This document shows, piece after piece, positions 1 to 6,267 of a stretch of 12,629 nucleotides of DNA. Numbering within the stretch: the stretch's first letter is position 1; every line of letters begins with the position of its first letter. Below the pieces are notes generated by a model that searched no databases, was not told the origin of the DNA, and saw nothing but the letters and a program-made list of their open reading frames with translations. The position numbers were made by a program, and so were the translations under genes. Origin of the DNA: Anaerolineales bacterium (GTDB taxonomy: Bacteria > Chloroflexota > Anaerolineae > Anaerolineales > Villigracilaceae); the NCBI GenBank assembly GCA_017882065.1, contig JADGQD010000039.1:1-12629 (forward strand), read 5' to 3'.

Positions 1-78
1 GTGACGATGGGGCGCGATTCGGCCAGTCAGATCATCAGCCTGAAATTGGATCAAATTTCCGAAGAGTATCTGAAGTAG
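1..78 (+). CDS. 3' end of an unidentified gene (partial)
   Basis: An open frame in register with base 1 runs 25 codons and stops with TAG at 76-78. The visible C-terminus ends in KLDQISEEYLK. The upstream part lies outside the window, so the family cannot be named. A 12-bp hairpin follows 32 bases after the stop and fits as its terminator, which supports this being the genuine 3' end of a plus-strand gene rather than a chance frame. The gtg at base 1 could be a start codon in principle, but a 25-residue gene there is less likely than a truncated larger one. Confidence 0.5.
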   Translation: MTMGRDSASQIISLKLDQISEEYLK

Positions 79-110
79 TTATATCCTTTTGTGGTTATTT
101 CAGGAAATCA

Positions 111-150
111 AAAGCGGTTAGCGACGAAGCTAACCGCTTTCTGTTTATTG
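111..150. terminator. Bidirectional rho-independent terminator
   Basis: Perfect 12-bp inverted repeat: AAAGCGGTTAGC (111-122), a 6-base loop, and GCTAACCGCTTT (129-140), followed on the plus strand by a T-rich run (CTGTTTATTG). It sits between two converging genes, the partial gene ending at 78 and the minus-strand isomerase gene ending at 176, so it can serve both. Confidence 0.75.
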
Positions 151-175
151 CTAAAAACCAGTAGATAACTGCTAA

Positions 176-1555
176 TTACGGTGTCGGGGTTGGCTGTTGC
201 GGAACCTGGTTGGCGTTTGCCGTAGCGGTCGCATACAAATCGTTGAAGGCGCTTTGCAGGCTGGGTTGGTCGGGGAGGTTGGCTGTCCAGGCACCGGAGA
301 TGACAATGTTGGCGCCTGTACGCTGATCCGTGAGCCATTGATTGAGAGCTGCGGTGACGGCGGCTTTGTATTCGGTATCCGTAAGCGGACGAATCTCGTG
401 TCCGAGAACCTGGATAACATGCCAACCGGCGGTGGTCTGTAGCGGCTGGCTGATTTCACCAACCTGCAGGGCGAAGGCGGCAGTTTCAAACTCTATAGGC
501 ATCTTGCCTTTTCCAAACCATCCCAGGTCACCACCTTTAGCCTTACTGGTGGTATCGAGTGAATTGGCAGCCGCCAGCGTGGGAAAATCAGCACCGGCCA
601 GCAATTGTTCGCGGATGCTTTGGGCGGTCGCTTCGTCTGCAACAAGGATTGTGCGTGCCCAGACCTGCTCCTGCTCGTGTGCAACATTGGCGGTGACAAT
701 ATCAGAGACTCGCTGCCGGTATAGGGAGCTTTCAAAGTAGATTTTGCGGAAGTCGGTCTCTGTCATTCCCAATTTAGCATAATAACTCAGCCCCTCTTTA
801 TAGCGGGTTTGGAACCCATCCAGTGTGTATGGTGTGGCAGTAGGCGTCAGGCTAGGAACGGTTGTCGCCATAGCGGTAGGCGTCAGGCTCGGAATGTTTG
901 TCGCCGTAGCGGTCAGGTCGGGAGTTTGAGTCAGCGGCGGAGTCTCAGATAGAGCGAGAGTCGCGGCACCGGTCGGTGTCATTAGAGAGTACTGTGTTGC
1001 CGACCAGGTCGGATAAGTGAGTGGTGTGCCGGTGGGGGCGGGAGTAGGAGTCCCGTCTGGGAAATAACCAAAACCGTCGTGGATGGCTTTTTCCATATCT
1101 GCCTCCGTGACAACGATCCCATTGGCCCTGGCATATTGCCGGATGAGCAGGTCGTTGGTAATGTCTTCAATCACCTGTTGACCAACCAGAGACGGGTCAG
1201 CCAACTGCGTTTGAATCTGGTTCAAAGTTTGAGACAAGCTCGAGTCCGTCGAGGGGTCAATACCGAGCATCTGGGCGAATTGGTAGTATTGCATGTATTG
1301 GTCAACATATTGCTGGCGAGCGATCCGGACTCGCACCTGGAATTCGCGCATGGTGACAGAATCGCCATTGACTTTGACTACCGGTTGACGGGCTTTCAGG
1401 AAAGTTTCGTTCAGAATCCCATAGCCGATGAGTCCAACGATGATAACTACAATTCCAATCGCAATAGAGGTGATCAGTCGTGTCTGGCGGCGCTCGCGTT
1501 CCAAGCGAGCCAGGTGTTTCTTGGATGCGATCTTGGTGGGCTTATCTTTTGCCAT
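176..1555 (-). CDS. Membrane-anchored parvulin-type peptidyl-prolyl isomerase (SurA/PrsA-like)
   Basis: 459-residue protein. Residues 1-26 are strongly basic and cytoplasmic-looking. Residues 27-48 form one hydrophobic membrane segment with no lipobox cysteine, so it is an anchored extracytoplasmic protein rather than a lipoprotein like PrsA. Residues 58-160 resemble the SurA/trigger-type N-terminal chaperone region (VNGDSVTMREF, then helices). Residues about 166-244 are a Thr/Pro/Ala-rich low-complexity insert. The parvulin rotamase domain lies at about 297-386, with typical features: WARTILV, the GGDLGWFGKGKMP loop at 341-353 and the GWHVIQVLG strand at 377-385. The C-terminus is again Thr/Pro-rich. 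The family catalyses cis-trans isomerisation of prolyl bonds and assists folding of exported proteins. The start is ATG at 1555 with GAGG (complement of 1561-1564) five bases upstream. It lies 128 bp downstream of rpsR on the same strand, with a hairpin between. The client proteins are unknown. Confidence 0.88.
   Translation of the reverse strand: MAKDKPTKIASKKHLARLERERRQTRLITSIAIGIVVIIVGLIGYGILNETFLKARQPVVKVNGDSVTMREFQVRVRIARQQYVDQYMQYYQFAQMLGIDPSTDSSLSQTLNQIQTQLADPSLVGQQVIEDITNDLLIRQYARANGIVVTEADMEKAIHDGFGYFPDGTPTPAPTGTPLTYPTWSATQYSLMTPTGAATLALSETPPLTQTPDLTATATNIPSLTPTAMATTVPSLTPTATPYTLDGFQTRYKEGLSYYAKLGMTETDFRKIYFESSLYRQRVSDIVTANVAHEQEQVWARTILVADEATAQSIREQLLAGADFPTLAAANSLDTTSKAKGGDLGWFGKGKMPIEFETAAFALQVGEISQPLQTTAGWHVIQVLGHEIRPLTDTEYKAAVTAALNQWLTDQRTGANIVISGAWTANLPDQPSLQSAFNDLYATATANANQVPQQPTPTP
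837..920. repeat. 36-bp tandem repeat inside the isomerase gene
   Basis: Two adjacent 36-bp copies (837-872 and 873-908) share nearly all positions around the core taggcgtcaggct and gttgtcgcc/tttgtcgcc, followed by a degenerate partial third copy from 909. The unit is a multiple of three and encodes a 12-residue Thr/Pro-rich unit containing PSLTPTA, so the reading frame is kept. It probably arose by slippage or unequal recombination in a linker tolerant of length change. Confidence 0.8.
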
Positions 1556-1637
1556 AAATGCCTCATAGGTAATAATGCCATTGCGGGGGTTTGGCGATAT
1601 TCAGCATATCCGTCGCAATGACACGCGTATAGTCGTT

Positions 1638-1666
1638 GGAGGGCATGGAACCATTCCATGCCCTTT
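1638..1666 (-). terminator. Intergenic hairpin after rpsR (possible weak terminator)
   Basis: Perfect 11-bp inverted repeat AGGGCATGGAA (1640-1650), loop CCA, and TTCCATGCCCT (1654-1664). It begins about 20 bases after the rpsR stop, which is where a terminator or processing hairpin would lie. On the minus strand no U-tract follows, so intrinsic termination is uncertain. It may instead stabilise the 3' end of the ribosomal operon transcript or attenuate read-through into the isomerase gene. Confidence 0.45.
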
Positions 1667-1683
1667 CACAAAGATAGAATAGA

Positions 1684-1965
1684 TTAACGGTCGTCGCGTT
1701 CGCTGCCAGTAAAAGCAAGCAGGCCGATGTGACGGGCACGTTTGATGGCACCAGCCAGGACGCGCTGGTGTTTTGCGCAAGTACCGGTCTGGCGGCGCGG
1801 GCGGATTTTACCTTCTTCGGTGACCAATCGGCGCAGTACATCCGCCTGTTTGTAATCAATTGTCAGGTGCTTATCCGCACAGAACTGGCAGACTTTGGGG
1901 CGGGCGAAATAACGGCGTTCACCGCCCTGATCCATATCGTTTTCGTTGCGAGGTTCACGTTCCAT
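1684..1965 (-). CDS. rpsR: Small-subunit ribosomal protein S18
   Basis: 93 residues, close to the usual S18 length. The core contains the characteristic DYKQADVLRRLVTEEGKI segment, the RPRRQTG segment, then CAKHQRVLAGAIKRARHIGLLAF, the standard S18 signature. S18 binds 16S rRNA in the platform of the 30S subunit as a heterodimer with S6. Cysteines C26 and C29 (VCQFC) with C63 and H66 (CAKH) form a CxxC...CxxH set, so this is the zinc-ribbon (C+) form. The start is ATG at 1965 with GGAG (complement of 1976-1979) ten bases upstream. It is the last of three genes, 77 bp after ssb. Confidence 0.97.
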   Translation of the reverse strand: MEREPRNENDMDQGGERRYFARPKVCQFCADKHLTIDYKQADVLRRLVTEEGKIRPRRQTGTCAKHQRVLAGAIKRARHIGLLAFTGSERDDR

Positions 1966-2042
1966 AAGGACTTCACTCCAATTTGTCCTGGGTAGCGGCG
2001 ATTAATATCGTTTTACAAAAACCGCCACTACTTCTAAAAAGG

Positions 2043-2468
2043 CTAGAAGGGAAATTCGTCTTCCCCGGACTGGCCTTCGGATTCTTCCGAGGCGACGGGC
2101 TCTTCACCGGTCGGGGCATGGTTATTTGCCTCGCGGCGCTCTCCAAGCATCATCATTTCATTAGCGACGATCTCGACGGTGGAGTGCTTGACACCTTCTT
2201 TATCTTCCCAGCGTCGGGTTTGCAGGCGGCCTTCGATGTAGACTTGTTTACCCTTGGTCAGGTATTGTTTGCAGATTTCGGCCAAGTTGCCCCAAGTGAC
2301 GACGTTGAACCACTCTGTTTCGGAATGGCGTTCGCCGTCGGCGGTGTTCCAAGAACGACTGGTCGCGACCGTGAAGGTCGTTACCGGACGTCCCGAAGGG
2401 GTGTAACGCATTTCAGGGTCGCGCCCCAAATGACCAATCACCATGACCTTGTTCAATCCACGACTCAT
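2043..2468 (-). CDS. ssb: Single-stranded DNA-binding protein
   Basis: 141 residues. Residues 1-108 form the OB-fold domain: LNKVMVIGHLGRDPEMRYTPSG at the start, the WFNVVTWGNLAE segment at 53-64, and YIEGRLQTRRWEDKEG at 77-92. Residues 109-135 are a disordered acidic tail, and the protein ends in GEDEFPF, a recognisable variant of the DDIPF tip that recruits replication and repair enzymes. It coats single-stranded DNA in replication, recombination and repair as a homotetramer (family knowledge). The start is ATG at 2468 with a full AAGGAGG (complement of 2474-2480) five bases upstream. It lies between rpsF (51 bp upstream) and rpsR (77 bp downstream), the conserved bacterial order. Confidence 0.97.
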   Translation of the reverse strand: MSRGLNKVMVIGHLGRDPEMRYTPSGRPVTTFTVATSRSWNTADGERHSETEWFNVVTWGNLAEICKQYLTKGKQVYIEGRLQTRRWEDKEGVKHSTVEIVANEMMMLGERREANNHAPTGEEPVASEESEGQSGEDEFPF

Positions 2469-2519
2469 CGCGTCCTCCTTACTCGAAAGGCAAAAGTCGA
2501 AAACCGACGATGGTACTTC

Positions 2520-2804
2520 TTATTCAACCGCAGCGATCATATAACGTATGACCGGCTCAAGGAAACGCAGATTCTGGTCCATAATAGCGGTAGCGTTGGG
2601 TTCGAGACTGAGATTGAACAGCACGTACTGACCTTCCCGATGTTTCTTGATGGCGTAAGCCAAGCGCTTGCGGCCCCAGATCTCGACCTTATCCACGCTG
2701 CCGCTGGTTTCGACGACCCAGCCCTTTACCTTTTCGATGACACCGTTAAACGCGGCCTCATCCAGGTCAGGATGGACAATACAGACTAGCTCATAATGAC
2801 GCAT
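2520..2804 (-). CDS. rpsF: Small-subunit ribosomal protein S6
   Basis: 94 residues, the usual S6 length. It starts MRHYELVCIVHPDLDE, has the WGRKRLAYAIKKHREG segment in the middle, which is the classic S6 motif, and ends near FLEPVIRYMIA. S6 pairs with S18 on the 30S platform. The open frame continues upstream to a start at 2966, but ATG at 2804 is chosen because AGGAGG (complement of 2812-2817) sits seven bases before it, the protein then begins exactly like S6, and the extra residues encoded upstream are leader sequence unlike the family. It is the first gene of the rpsF-ssb-rpsR operon. Confidence 0.97.
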   Translation of the reverse strand: MRHYELVCIVHPDLDEAAFNGVIEKVKGWVVETSGSVDKVEIWGRKRLAYAIKKHREGQYVLFNLSLEPNATAIMDQNLRFLEPVIRYMIAAVE

Positions 2805-2831
2805 TGGAAAACCTCCTTTCCTCGGGATATG

Positions 2832-2905
2832 CTCCCGGACATTCACCGTGGGTGAGCCGGGGGCGGAAGGCAAGCCGCGGAGCGGCTTGAACGGGCTGTA
2901 TTGTA
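2832..2905 (-). promoter_or_regulatory. rpsF leader: two hairpins and possible -10 box
   Basis: Between the PHP gene and rpsF the minus-strand leader holds a hairpin AAGCCGC-TCC-GCGGCTT (2872-2888) and, nearer the gene, a second hairpin (2835-2860) with an outer CCGG/CCGG stem, an asymmetric internal loop and an inner TCACC-CAC-GGTGA stem. A TACAAT hexamer (complement of 2900-2905) upstream could be a -10 element, but I see no convincing -35. Many bacteria carry an rpsF leader RNA bound by the S6:S18 complex to repress the operon. The position and stem-internal loop-stem form fit that idea, but the consensus was not verified. Confidence 0.4.
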
Positions 2906-2932
2906 AGCGAAAAGGGCAGTTTTGGGGAGGCC

Positions 2933-3991
2933 TTATTTTACATAAACCGGATTGCTGAATATCCACCCACGCAGCTTTCCAAGATAGCGCTTATAGGCTT
3001 CGATACGGTAAGCCCCCGGCTCGTCGGTGATATGCACAAGCGTCTCGCTGTGTGCGGTCTTGACTACCTTGCCATTCTTGACCAGTCGGATTTCAGCGGC
3101 GGACGGGAGTTTGGCTTGCAATGTTACTGCGCCAGCTGGGGTGATTTCGTCTCCCATAATGGCAGTGCTGTCTCTACTCTGGGCAGAGAAGTGGAAGCCA
3201 CGCGTCGGGGCAGGGAGGTCGTAGCCAATGAAGCAGTGACCGGAGGCAAGGGCATCAAAGACCATTTTGCGGTCTCGGATCAAATCGCCGGTGAGCGGTG
3301 TGGGTGCCAGGGTATGGGTGTTTATTGTCGAGAAATGATACTCGTACGGGAAGATGATCTTATGCAGCGGTCCCAGGGACTTATGCTGCGCATGGGCGTC
3401 CGAGCCGCCGACGGCCACCACGCGCTGGCCTTTGGCTATTAATTCGTCCCAGAGGCGTAGTGTTTCTGGCAACGGACCATGGGGGATGAATTCAGGGAAG
3501 TAAGCATAAGCAACCGCGTCCCATTTCCCTTTTGCGACCGATTTGAGTTCGCTGAAGCCGTTCCAGAGTTCAATCCCGGTAAAGCCGGTAACGTCCCAAT
3601 TTACCCAGGAAATATCAGTCTCACCGAAGGCTGGCATGGCAGGGTCTACTGGATGCGCAATGAAGCAGATACCCCCAGCAGCGCGCACCGCGTCTATCAG
3701 CGACTGGGGATTATCGGCTAGGGGAGCCAGTTCCCGGTCCACACCGAAGACGAGCAGGTGGTTTTTCTGCGGGTCGCGGTCCTGGTCATGAATCTCCTCA
3801 CAAGCCAGAACGAGAACTCGTTTTTTACCATCTCGATAGTATTCGTTCGCCCCCTGTACCAGGATGTTGTGGTCGGTGACGAGGAGTACATCTACGCCGG
3901 TTTTAAGGGCCGCACGCCCCAGGTCCGCGTGAGTGCCGGAACCGTCGGAGTAGGTGGTGTGCATATGCAAGTTGATGGTCAGTTCGTGCAT
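2933..3991 (-). CDS. PHP-domain metallohydrolase (CehA/McbA-like)
   Basis: 352 residues. All expected PHP metal-site motifs are present: HMHTTYSDG (H9, H11, D16), TDHN at 39-42, CEE with E65/E66, H78, IAHP with H113, the ELWNG segment from E141, and GGSDAH with D198/H200. PHP proteins bind a di- or trinuclear metal centre and hydrolyse phosphoesters or, in the CehA/McbA branch, other esters. The substrate cannot be read from the sequence. Residues from about 270 to 352 look like a beta-rich C-terminal domain after the catalytic barrel (AEIRLVKNGKVV, GAYRIEAYKR). There is no polymerase or histidinol-phosphatase context. No signal peptide is evident, so it is probably cytoplasmic. The start is ATG at 3991 with a modest AAAGGGA ribosome site. 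It stands alone, 128 bp upstream of rpsF and divergent from secG. Confidence 0.85.
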   Translation of the reverse strand: MHELTINLHMHTTYSDGSGTHADLGRAALKTGVDVLLVTDHNILVQGANEYYRDGKKRVLVLACEEIHDQDRDPQKNHLLVFGVDRELAPLADNPQSLIDAVRAAGGICFIAHPVDPAMPAFGETDISWVNWDVTGFTGIELWNGFSELKSVAKGKWDAVAYAYFPEFIPHGPLPETLRLWDELIAKGQRVVAVGGSDAHAQHKSLGPLHKIIFPYEYHFSTINTHTLAPTPLTGDLIRDRKMVFDALASGHCFIGYDLPAPTRGFHFSAQSRDSTAIMGDEITPAGAVTLQAKLPSAAEIRLVKNGKVVKTAHSETLVHITDEPGAYRIEAYKRYLGKLRGWIFSNPVYVK

Positions 3992-4058
3992 GAAAGTCCC
4001 TTTCTGCGGATCTTGTCAACAGGATTTGGTTCTCTGGAAATCACCGTGGTGATGGAGT

Positions 4059-4105
4059 AAATAGGGGGTGTTGGGCGGGCTTCGCCCGCCCAACACCCCC
4101 TATTT
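4059..4105. repeat. 47-bp palindrome with 22-bp perfect arms
   Basis: Left arm 4059-4080 and right arm 4084-4105 are exact reverse complements over 22 bp, separated by the triloop TTC. The stem core is GGGCGGGC/GCCCGCCC. On the plus strand it is followed by TCTTTCTCTCTG, so it has the form of a strong intrinsic terminator, yet no plus-strand gene precedes it. It lies between the divergent PHP and secG genes. It may insulate secG from upstream antisense transcription or be a mobile palindromic repeat copy. Confidence 0.8.
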
Positions 4106-4150
4106 CTTTCTCTCTGTTACGGAAATTCCCAAAGACTCCAGGATTCTTGT

Positions 4151-4180
4151 TTGACGGTTTACCTGAATAACAGGTATAAT
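4151..4180 (+). promoter_or_regulatory. Sigma70-type promoter of secG
   Basis: -35 TTGACG (4151-4156) and a perfect -10 TATAAT (4175-4180) with an 18-bp spacer. The predicted transcription start is near 4187, about 24 bases before the secG start codon. The spacer contains a small inverted repeat, ACCTG-AATAA-CAGGT (4161-4175). The 8-mer TTTGACGG occurs at 4150-4157 and again at 4180-4187, exactly 30 bp apart. Confidence 0.75.
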
Positions 4181-4210
4181 TTGACGGCTAAAAACTCTGG
4201 AGGCTTATAA

Positions 4211-4438
4211 ATGCAAAACTTTCTAGATGGTTCTTTGATTTTAACATCAATTGCCTTGGTTATCAGTATTGTTCTGCAAAGCAAGGGCGCTGGTCTGGGC
4301 GGTCTGACCGGGTCGGATGCCGGGGGCGTCTTCACCGCCCGGCGTGGTATCGAGAAAACCCTCTTCTGGGTGACGATCATTTTCAGTGTACTTTTTTTCA
4401 TCCTGGCTATCACCTCTGTGATTCTCTCTGCCCGTTAA
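4211..4438 (+). CDS. secG: Protein translocase subunit SecG
   Basis: 75 residues, the usual size for SecG. Two hydrophobic segments (about 8-23 and 50-73) flank the conserved cytoplasmic loop QSKGAGLGGLTGSDAGGVF at 23-41, the hallmark of the family. It is an accessory subunit of the SecYEG channel in the cytoplasmic membrane and promotes SecA-driven export. The start is ATG at 4211 with GGAGG (4199-4203) seven bases upstream, under its own promoter. It is probably transcribed alone, because a hairpin follows directly. Confidence 0.95.
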   Translation: MQNFLDGSLILTSIALVISIVLQSKGAGLGGLTGSDAGGVFTARRGIEKTLFWVTIIFSVLFFILAITSVILSAR

Positions 4439-4454
4439 TATTCTCTGGTGAGGA

Positions 4455-4508
4455 GAAAGGCCATCGCTGGATTGCTTTTTGCTCCTGCGAGCGGCCTTTC
4501 TTTATTTC
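4455..4508 (+). terminator. Terminator after secG
   Basis: GAAAGGCC (4455-4462) pairs with GGCCTTTC (4493-4500) around a 30-base loop that can form an inner TCGC/GCGA stem. TTTATTTC follows. The structure begins 17 bases after the secG stop and looks like a rho-independent terminator with a large loop. It overlaps the upstream extension of the next open frame, which is one reason to place that gene's start after it. Confidence 0.55.
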
Positions 4509-4513
4509 AAAAA

Positions 4514-6199
4514 ATGAAAAAACTGCGCTGGCAAATCCTGGTGGTTGTGCTGACACTGATCGTGGTGGCGGTTCTTTTATTGACCCAGCAGCCGTCCCTG
4601 AACACGATCCTGCCTGAACCAGCCAGCGGGGGAATTTATACGGAAGCCCTGGTCGGCTCGTTCGGACGACTGAACCCGCTACTCGACCTGAACAACCCTG
4701 CTGACCGAGAGATAGATCGGCTGCTCTTCAGCAGCCTGATCAAGTTCGATTCGGGTGGGGTCCCGCAGCCGGATTTGGCTGAGTCGTGGGGCGTTTCTGC
4801 TGATGGGACAATCTATAATGTCACTTTGCGCTCCAACGCGGTCTGGCAGGACGGCACTCCCATCACCAGTGATGATGTGCTTTTTACCATCAGCCTGCTG
4901 CGCAGTGAATATTCGGCTTATCCAGCGGATGTGCGCTCCATGTGGGACCAGGTGGAGATCACCCGCCTTGACGACAAAAATATCAAATTCACTCTACCAG
5001 AACCGTTTGTTCCATTTCTCGATTATCTTACCTTTGGTGTTTTGCCCCAGCACCTGCTCGAAACTGTTTCTGCGGACCAACTGTCCAATACTGAGTTCAA
5101 CCTGGCACCGGTCGGTAGTGGACCGTTTATGTTTGATCATCTTACCGTTGAAAGCGGACAAATTACCGGCGTGGTTCTGACCATCTCGGAGAACTACTAC
5201 GGCCAGGTCCCGTTTGTGAAACAGATTGTTTTCCGTTATTACCCGAGTGGGGATACGGCGCTGGCGGCCTACAGCCAGGGAGAAGTGCTTAGCATCAGCC
5301 AGATACCGCCGAACAATCTTGCGGCGACATGTTCTGACCCCAACCTGTCCTGCTATTCCAGCCGGATGCCGCGCTTGAGCATGGTGATATTTAACCTGGG
5401 CAATAATGATGTCCCGTTTTTCCAGGATAAAAAAATCCGGCGTGCTTTAATGACCGGCCTTAACCGCCAGTGGATGGTGGATTATTTACTCCAAGGACAG
5501 GCGGTAGTGGCGGATAGTCCTATACTGCCTCTTACCTGGGCTTATTATGACGGCGTTGAACACATCGGTTTTGACCCTGATACGGCGATTAATGAACTTA
5601 AAGCTGCCGGGTACCTGCTCCCGCCGGACGGGACGGTACGCGCCAAAGACAACGTCTCCCTCTCCTTTACGATGGTCTATCCAGACGATACCATTCACGC
5701 GCAACTGGCGCAGACCATCCAGCAAAACTGGGCGGCGATTGGCGTGGAAGTGAAACTCCAGGCGGTTTCGTACGAATCTCTGTTCAACGACTACTTGACG
5801 CCGCACACTTATCAGGCCGCGCTGGTGGACCTGGACTTGAGCCGTTCATACGACCCGGACCCGTATCCGTTCTGGCACCAGGCAGAGATAACCGGTGGAC
5901 AGAATTATGCTCAGTGGGACAATCGCACCGCCAGCGAATACTTGGAACAAGCGCGCGTGGTAGCCGATCCGAATATCCGTGTCCGCCTGTACCGCAATTT
6001 CCAAGTTATTTTCGCCCGCGAACTTCCGGCATTGCTGCTGTATTATCCGATCTATACGTATGGCGTGGACCAGCGTGTGCAAGGCGTGCAGGCTATGCCG
6101 CTCTTTGAGCCTGCCGACCGCTTCAATGGGATTGCATCCTGGTACCTAGTCACCCGCCGAGCTCTCGAACAAACCGTGCAACCGACGGTTTTACCGTAA
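4514..6199 (+). CDS. Family 5 solute-binding protein (peptide/nickel-type ABC)
   Basis: 561 residues from ATG 4514. Residues 1-4 are charged and 6-24 hydrophobic, acting as an uncleaved anchor or signal peptide. There is no lipobox cysteine, unlike most Gram-positive-type binding proteins. The mature part has the family 5 pattern: GGIYTEALVGSFGRLNPL near 39-56, PDLAESW and DGTIYNVTLRSNAVWQDGTPITSDDV near 95-130, GSGPFMF, then KIRRALMTGLNR in the middle, and a C-terminal lobe with DPDPYPFWHQ. The family binds oligopeptides or similar solutes outside the membrane and delivers them to an ABC permease. No permease or ATPase gene is nearby, so it is an orphan. The frame is open from a GTG at 4448, but that start has no ribosome site and would put the secG terminator inside the gene. 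ATG 4514 also lacks a clear Shine-Dalgarno, so the start is uncertain. Confidence 0.85.
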   Translation: MKKLRWQILVVVLTLIVVAVLLLTQQPSLNTILPEPASGGIYTEALVGSFGRLNPLLDLNNPADREIDRLLFSSLIKFDSGGVPQPDLAESWGVSADGTIYNVTLRSNAVWQDGTPITSDDVLFTISLLRSEYSAYPADVRSMWDQVEITRLDDKNIKFTLPEPFVPFLDYLTFGVLPQHLLETVSADQLSNTEFNLAPVGSGPFMFDHLTVESGQITGVVLTISENYYGQVPFVKQIVFRYYPSGDTALAAYSQGEVLSISQIPPNNLAATCSDPNLSCYSSRMPRLSMVIFNLGNNDVPFFQDKKIRRALMTGLNRQWMVDYLLQGQAVVADSPILPLTWAYYDGVEHIGFDPDTAINELKAAGYLLPPDGTVRAKDNVSLSFTMVYPDDTIHAQLAQTIQQNWAAIGVEVKLQAVSYESLFNDYLTPHTYQAALVDLDLSRSYDPDPYPFWHQAEITGGQNYAQWDNRTASEYLEQARVVADPNIRVRLYRNFQVIFARELPALLLYYPIYTYGVDQRVQGVQAMPLFEPADRFNGIASWYLVTRRALEQTVQPTVLP

Positions 6200-6267
6200 A
6201 GATTTAAACGTCCAGGAACCTTCCCCCGGCTTTCTGGCCACAGAAATCATGTTACCAGGAGTATTCG

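Noticed and set aside
837..920. 36-bp repeats as a possible CRISPR array
   Set aside because: The copies are directly adjacent without spacers, lie in frame within a coding gene and encode a 12-residue Thr/Pro unit.
1983..2789. Plus-strand open frame of 268 codons
   Set aside because: It is antisense to ssb and rpsF, which are unmistakable; it has no family resemblance or ribosome site and is a shadow frame.
2805..2966. N-terminally extended S6 starting at 2966
   Set aside because: A strong AGGAGG sits before the ATG at 2804, the family N-terminus begins there, and the extension overlaps the leader hairpins and the end of the PHP gene.
4014..4019. TTGACA (minus strand) as the -35 of the PHP gene promoter
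   Set aside because: A -10 at the usual distance would fall on the start codon region at 3991-3996, where no TATAAT-like hexamer exists.
4448..4513. GTG start at 4448 for the solute-binding protein
   Set aside because: No ribosome site precedes it, the extra 22 residues do not look like part of a signal sequence, and it would overlap the hairpin after secG.
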